Position numbers and translations under genes: made by a program. Of a stretch of DNA of 64,000 nt, positions 61,134 through 64,000 are shown one piece after another. How positions within the stretch are numbered: the first letter of the stretch is position 1; each line of letters opens with the position of its first letter. The notes beneath the pieces are model-generated. The model ran no database searches and was not told the origin of the DNA. It was given only the letters and a program-made list of their open reading frames with translations. This DNA is from Streptococcus infantis (GTDB taxonomy: Bacteria > Bacillota > Bacilli > Lactobacillales > Streptococcaceae). The stretch covers positions 1 to 64,000 of the forward strand of contig NZ_JYOV01000006.1 of the NCBI RefSeq assembly GCF_000963255.1, given 5' to 3'.

Positions 61134-62666
61134 TTAAAGCATAGGGGCGAATAACTGAGCTACTTCTTTGATTAATGTTTGATACCAAGTAGGCTTGATT
61201 GTTCCAGGAAAAATTTCTTGCGATACTTCAAAAATCTCTTCAAAATCTTTGCCAATATCTGCTATTGACTCTGTTTTGTACAGTAATACTGCATTTTCAT
61301 AGTGGTGAACCAAGCTTCGATAATCAAGGTTTATGGTCCCAACAACCGCAAATCGATCATCAACAATCATTTGCTTACTATGGATAAAACCAGGAGTATA
61401 CTCGTAGATACGTACACCAGCAGACAAAAGATCAGGATAAGACCCTCTAGTTACTAACTGGATGAACTTTTTATCTGGGATAAATGGAGTTATAATTCTC
61501 ACATCTACGCCTCGCATAGCCGCATTTTTGATATCCTCTGTCAAATCATAATCAATAATGAGATAAGGCGTGGTGATATAGACAAAATCTTCCGCTTGAT
61601 TAATCAGGTTTTGATAGACGATTTTACCCACCTTCATTTGGTAGATTGGTTTTGGCCCACTGCCATATGGGATACAAAGTCCACTACCGGATCGTGTCTG
61701 ATTTTCCAAATGATACTGATCAAAATCACTGATTTCTCCACGGTTGATGTACCAGTTCATGAGAAATAGTCTTGTAAAGGCTTGAGTCGCCGGACCATCG
61801 ATCCGAATCCCACTATCCTTCCAATGTCCAAAACGTTCAATCTGATTGATATATTCGTCTGCAAGATTAATCCCGCCAGTATAGGAAATCTGCCCATCAA
61901 TGACTAATATTTTTCGGTGGTCACGGTTATTATAGGCCACTGTCATACGAGGAATCACCTTATTAAACTTATGAGCATCGATTCCTTTAGACCGCAAATG
62001 AACCGTATAATCCCCCGGCAGAGTCACCATACAACCAATATCGTCGTAGAGCATCTTGACCTCGACTCCCTGAGCCGCCTTTTCTTCTAGAACTTCGAGC
62101 ATACTATCCCACATCAATCCTTCTTCGACAATGTAATATTCTAGAAAAATAAATTTTTCAGCCCTCTTTAGATCCTCCAGCATCTGTTGCCACATTTTCT
62201 CACCATTTGCAAAGAATTGTGAGTCTGTCTGATCATAAACTTCTGCATTACTGTCCATATGCAATAAGGCATTGATAATCCCGTAGGCAGATTTATCAGT
62301 TTCCTGTATATCTTTATGAAGACTATGTTCGCGCTTTTCATGAGATGTGATAGCACGAAGTTCCTGTAATTGTTTAAATTCCTTTTTTGATAACCGACGC
62401 TCACCAAACATGATATAAAGCAAGGGACCAAAAACAGGGACAAAAGTAACAATCAACCACGTCACCTTACTTTCAGGAGACATAGAACGATTGACAATGG
62501 CTAAAACAGTCGCTACGCTGACAAGAAATACAAGAGCAACCCAAACAAGAGGAGCAATCTGGCTCATGTAAAGAATGACTGCAAAAACTACAAATAATTC
62601 TATCAGAATAATCGCAATGCTAAAACCATACTTGGACATCAATAGTCGAAATTTTCTAGTTCCCAT
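61134..62666 (-). CDS. cls: Cardiolipin synthase
   Basis: 510 residues. Two N-terminal membrane segments (about 13-62) precede two phospholipase D motifs: HRKILVIDGQISYTGGINLADEY (near 230) and HSKQMIVDDRFAVVGTINLDYRS (near 420). It condenses two phosphatidylglycerols into cardiolipin at the membrane. Length is standard for Gram-positive Cls. Perfect 11-nt inverted repeats lie just upstream (62683-62693 and 62730-62740). Terminator at 61074-61098. Confidence 0.95.
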   Translation of the reverse strand: MGTRKFRLLMSKYGFSIAIILIELFVVFAVILYMSQIAPLVWVALVFLVSVATVLAIVNRSMSPESKVTWLIVTFVPVFGPLLYIMFGERRLSKKEFKQLQELRAITSHEKREHSLHKDIQETDKSAYGIINALLHMDSNAEVYDQTDSQFFANGEKMWQQMLEDLKRAEKFIFLEYYIVEEGLMWDSMLEVLEEKAAQGVEVKMLYDDIGCMVTLPGDYTVHLRSKGIDAHKFNKVIPRMTVAYNNRDHRKILVIDGQISYTGGINLADEYINQIERFGHWKDSGIRIDGPATQAFTRLFLMNWYINRGEISDFDQYHLENQTRSGSGLCIPYGSGPKPIYQMKVGKIVYQNLINQAEDFVYITTPYLIIDYDLTEDIKNAAMRGVDVRIITPFIPDKKFIQLVTRGSYPDLLSAGVRIYEYTPGFIHSKQMIVDDRFAVVGTINLDYRSLVHHYENAVLLYKTESIADIGKDFEEIFEVSQEIFPGTIKPTWYQTLIKEVAQLFAPML

Positions 62667-62682
62667 AACTCTCTCTCAATTT

Positions 62683-62740
62683 CTAAGTATACTCCCTCAT
62701 ATACTATCTGAAAACGCTTATTACCTTCTAGTATACTTAG
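62683..62740. repeat. Inverted repeat upstream of cls
   Basis: CTAAGTATACT (62683-62693) and AGTATACTTAG (62730-62740) are perfect inverted arms 36 nt apart, covering the region where the cls promoter should lie. They may be a divided operator; no matching regulator was assigned. Confidence 0.5.
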
Positions 62741-62803
62741 TTTCATAAAACTTAGCAAGTCTTTTCTGTATAGGCCGATAGTTCTACCTATAAAATTAAT
62801 TTA

Positions 62804-62830
62804 AAAAACAGGCAACTTACATGTGCCTGC
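62804..62830 (-). terminator. Terminator after the ketoacyl synthase gene
   Basis: Minus strand CAGGCA / TGCCTG stem then six T. Confidence 0.82.
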
Positions 62831-62837
62831 TCTCATA

Positions 62838-63782
62838 TTACAATTTCAAAGCCAACATATTGACCGTCATACCAGCTGCAGTTCCCATCAAGAAGATAGT
62901 ATCTCCTTCCTTCACATAGCCATGATCGAGTGCATAGGCCAAGCCAAAAGGTACCGCAACGGAAACCATATTCCCATACTCACTGACAATATTGAGATAC
63001 TTGTCTTTACTAACTCCTAGTTTATCCATAACAAGTGGTAATGCTCGACTAGCTTGGTGTGGAATAATATAGTCTACAGCATCTTTAGAAATACCAGATT
63101 TCTCTTGGAATTCTTGGAACATTTCTGGAATGACACGAGCAGAAAGCAAGAGGATTTTCTTCCCTTTCATATTAAACATGAAATTGGTCTTAGTTTCTTC
63201 CGAGTACTCTTTTGGTTGGTAAGAAGTCAGACCTCCACGGATTTCAGTATCGTGGGCTCCCTCCGACCAAGTGCGTTGAAGGCTTGCTATCACTCCCTTA
63301 TCCTTGTCACTTGCTTGGAAAATAAATGCTGCCGCCCCATCACCAAAGAGTTCATAACTTTCTTTTTGCTTTGGATTGAGCCCCAAGCTACCGACTTCAC
63401 TGGAAACAATTAAGACACGATGATATTCTCCTGCTTCAATCAAATGTGACATAGTCGAAAGAGCAGAGATGAAACTTGTACAAGTCGTGTTGATATCCAT
63501 AGCTGGTATAGAGAGTCCTTTTGCCACGCGTTCATGGATCAAAGCTGCCGTACATGGAATAGGCTGAACACCTACCGCGCTAGCTGATACAAGGCAATCA
63601 ATGTCTTTAATACTTAAGTTTGCATTTTCAAGTGCACGTTGGATAGCTGCTTCTGCCAAATCTAGCTGTGTTTGTTCATTTTCTACGACACGATAACGCG
63701 TTTGGTCTTTAAATTGCACTGTGTTTTTGGGAAGGCAAACTCCATAGCCTGCAATTTCTACATGTCTTTTTACTTCTGTCAT
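62838..63782 (-). CDS. 3-oxoacyl-ACP synthase III (FabH-like), stand-alone
   Basis: 314 residues from the ATG at 63782 with AAAGGAC upstream; an ATG at 63800 overlaps the upstream stop and is weaker. The thiolase fold has catalytic Cys101 (NTTCTSF), His242 (PHQASRA) and Asn271 (EYGNMVS), so the active triad is complete. It differs from housekeeping FabH in sequence and location. It follows a gene with an adenylate-forming-like tail, so it may work in a small acyl-transfer or secondary pathway rather than in fatty-acid initiation. Terminator at 62804-62830. Confidence 0.87.
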   Translation of the reverse strand: MTEVKRHVEIAGYGVCLPKNTVQFKDQTRYRVVENEQTQLDLAEAAIQRALENANLSIKDIDCLVSASAVGVQPIPCTAALIHERVAKGLSIPAMDINTTCTSFISALSTMSHLIEAGEYHRVLIVSSEVGSLGLNPKQKESYELFGDGAAAFIFQASDKDKGVIASLQRTWSEGAHDTEIRGGLTSYQPKEYSEETKTNFMFNMKGKKILLLSARVIPEMFQEFQEKSGISKDAVDYIIPHQASRALPLVMDKLGVSKDKYLNIVSEYGNMVSVAVPFGLAYALDHGYVKEGDTIFLMGTAAGMTVNMLALKL

Positions 63783-63796
63783 AATCTTTTGTCCTT

Positions 63797-64000
63797 TCAT
63801 AAACGTTGGATACGTTTGAGTTTACGACTTGTATCCCAGTGATAATCTGAAAATCGAATTTCAGGTTCTTTAAACTCTTTTTGTTGAGCCAAGAGTCGGA
63901 ACTGCTCTGTGATGGCTGTTTCTACTTGCTCATCCCTTCGACTCAGACAAACCTCCACTAACTCCTCAGAATGTTGTTTGACTTGGTAATCTCCAACATT
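63797..64000 (-). CDS. Partial upstream gene, C-terminal 67 codons (possibly an adenylate-forming enzyme)
   Basis: Open on the minus strand from the right edge to a TGA at 63797, ending ..FSDYHWDTSRKLKRIQRL. The visible end contains GDYQVKQHSEELVEVCLSRR. The tail is compatible with coenzyme F390 synthetase-like/AMP-forming ligases often found beside such ketoacyl synthases, but this is a weak inference; too little is visible. It overlaps an ATG of the next gene as ATGA. Confidence 0.5.
   Translation of the reverse strand, partial: NVGDYQVKQHSEELVEVCLSRRDEQVETAITEQFRLLAQQKEFKEPEIRFSDYHWDTSRKLKRIQRL

Overview
The window is chromosomal DNA of a low-GC Firmicute, almost certainly a mitis-group Streptococcus (mitis/oralis/pneumoniae type). 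The evidence is BOX elements, CiaR-dependent small RNA genes, an accessory-Sec serine-rich adhesin, a PBP1b-type transpeptidase, and gene neighbourhoods such as uppS-cdsA-rseP-proS and ctsR-clpC. Promoters are canonical, often with an extended -10, and most operons end in clear intrinsic terminators.

Layout. 1-7067 (minus): N-terminal 2,355 codons of a giant serine-rich repeat adhesin that runs off the left edge. 7433-18146 (minus, with one plus-strand pair): ruvB and a nucleotidyltransferase, a RelBE/ParE-like toxin-antitoxin pair, a flavoprotein reductase pair facing an OFA-type transporter and an AraC regulator, two acetyltransferases and a yjdF gene with its riboswitch. Four CiaR-controlled csRNA genes punctuate this stretch; two carry a BOX element inside the first hairpin. 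18236-20737: leuS. 20887-27211 (plus): a YesM/YesN-type two-component system followed by an AfuA/FbpA-type ABC importer. 27403-29340: gpsA-galU. 29488-36185: pbp1b, an EamA permease, then dapH, an M20 deacylase, 5-formyl-THF cyclo-ligase and rhomboid. 36360-44042 (minus): luciferase-like monooxygenase, a GH1 phospho-beta-glucosidase, a BOX element, and proS/rseP/cdsA/uppS. 44258-49425 (plus): a helix-hairpin-helix protein, then a valine T-box leader driving a five-gene operon ending in valS. 49542-49757: a decayed group II intron maturase end. 49869-54801: DUF1275 membrane protein, a lipoprotein, a small membrane protein, and a nadR-pnuC-Nudix NAD salvage operon. 55048-57945: ctsR-clpC. 58061-61015: TPP-riboswitch-controlled thiamine/precursor transport operon. 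61134-64000: cardiolipin synthase, a stand-alone ketoacyl synthase III, and the end of an upstream gene.

The most interesting part is 7.4-16.3 kb. Four related csRNA genes lie just downstream of same-strand genes. The third (10311-10507) is a chimera: its promoter half is identical to the second copy, and its BOX and terminator half matches the fourth. The copies therefore bound a toxin-antitoxin islet and a 5.5-kb flavoprotein/transporter islet like direct repeats, which suggests the small RNA genes act as recombination or landing sites. The BOX element sits in the anti-Shine-Dalgarno loop, about doubling RNA length.

Other regulatory elements seen directly are a yjdF riboswitch with a complementary SD/anti-SD pair, a T-box with a GUU specifier, a TPP riboswitch, a CtsR operator, a cre-like site, and a terminator-like hairpin in the 44.2-kb leader. 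No tRNA, rRNA, CRISPR array or intact insertion sequence was seen.
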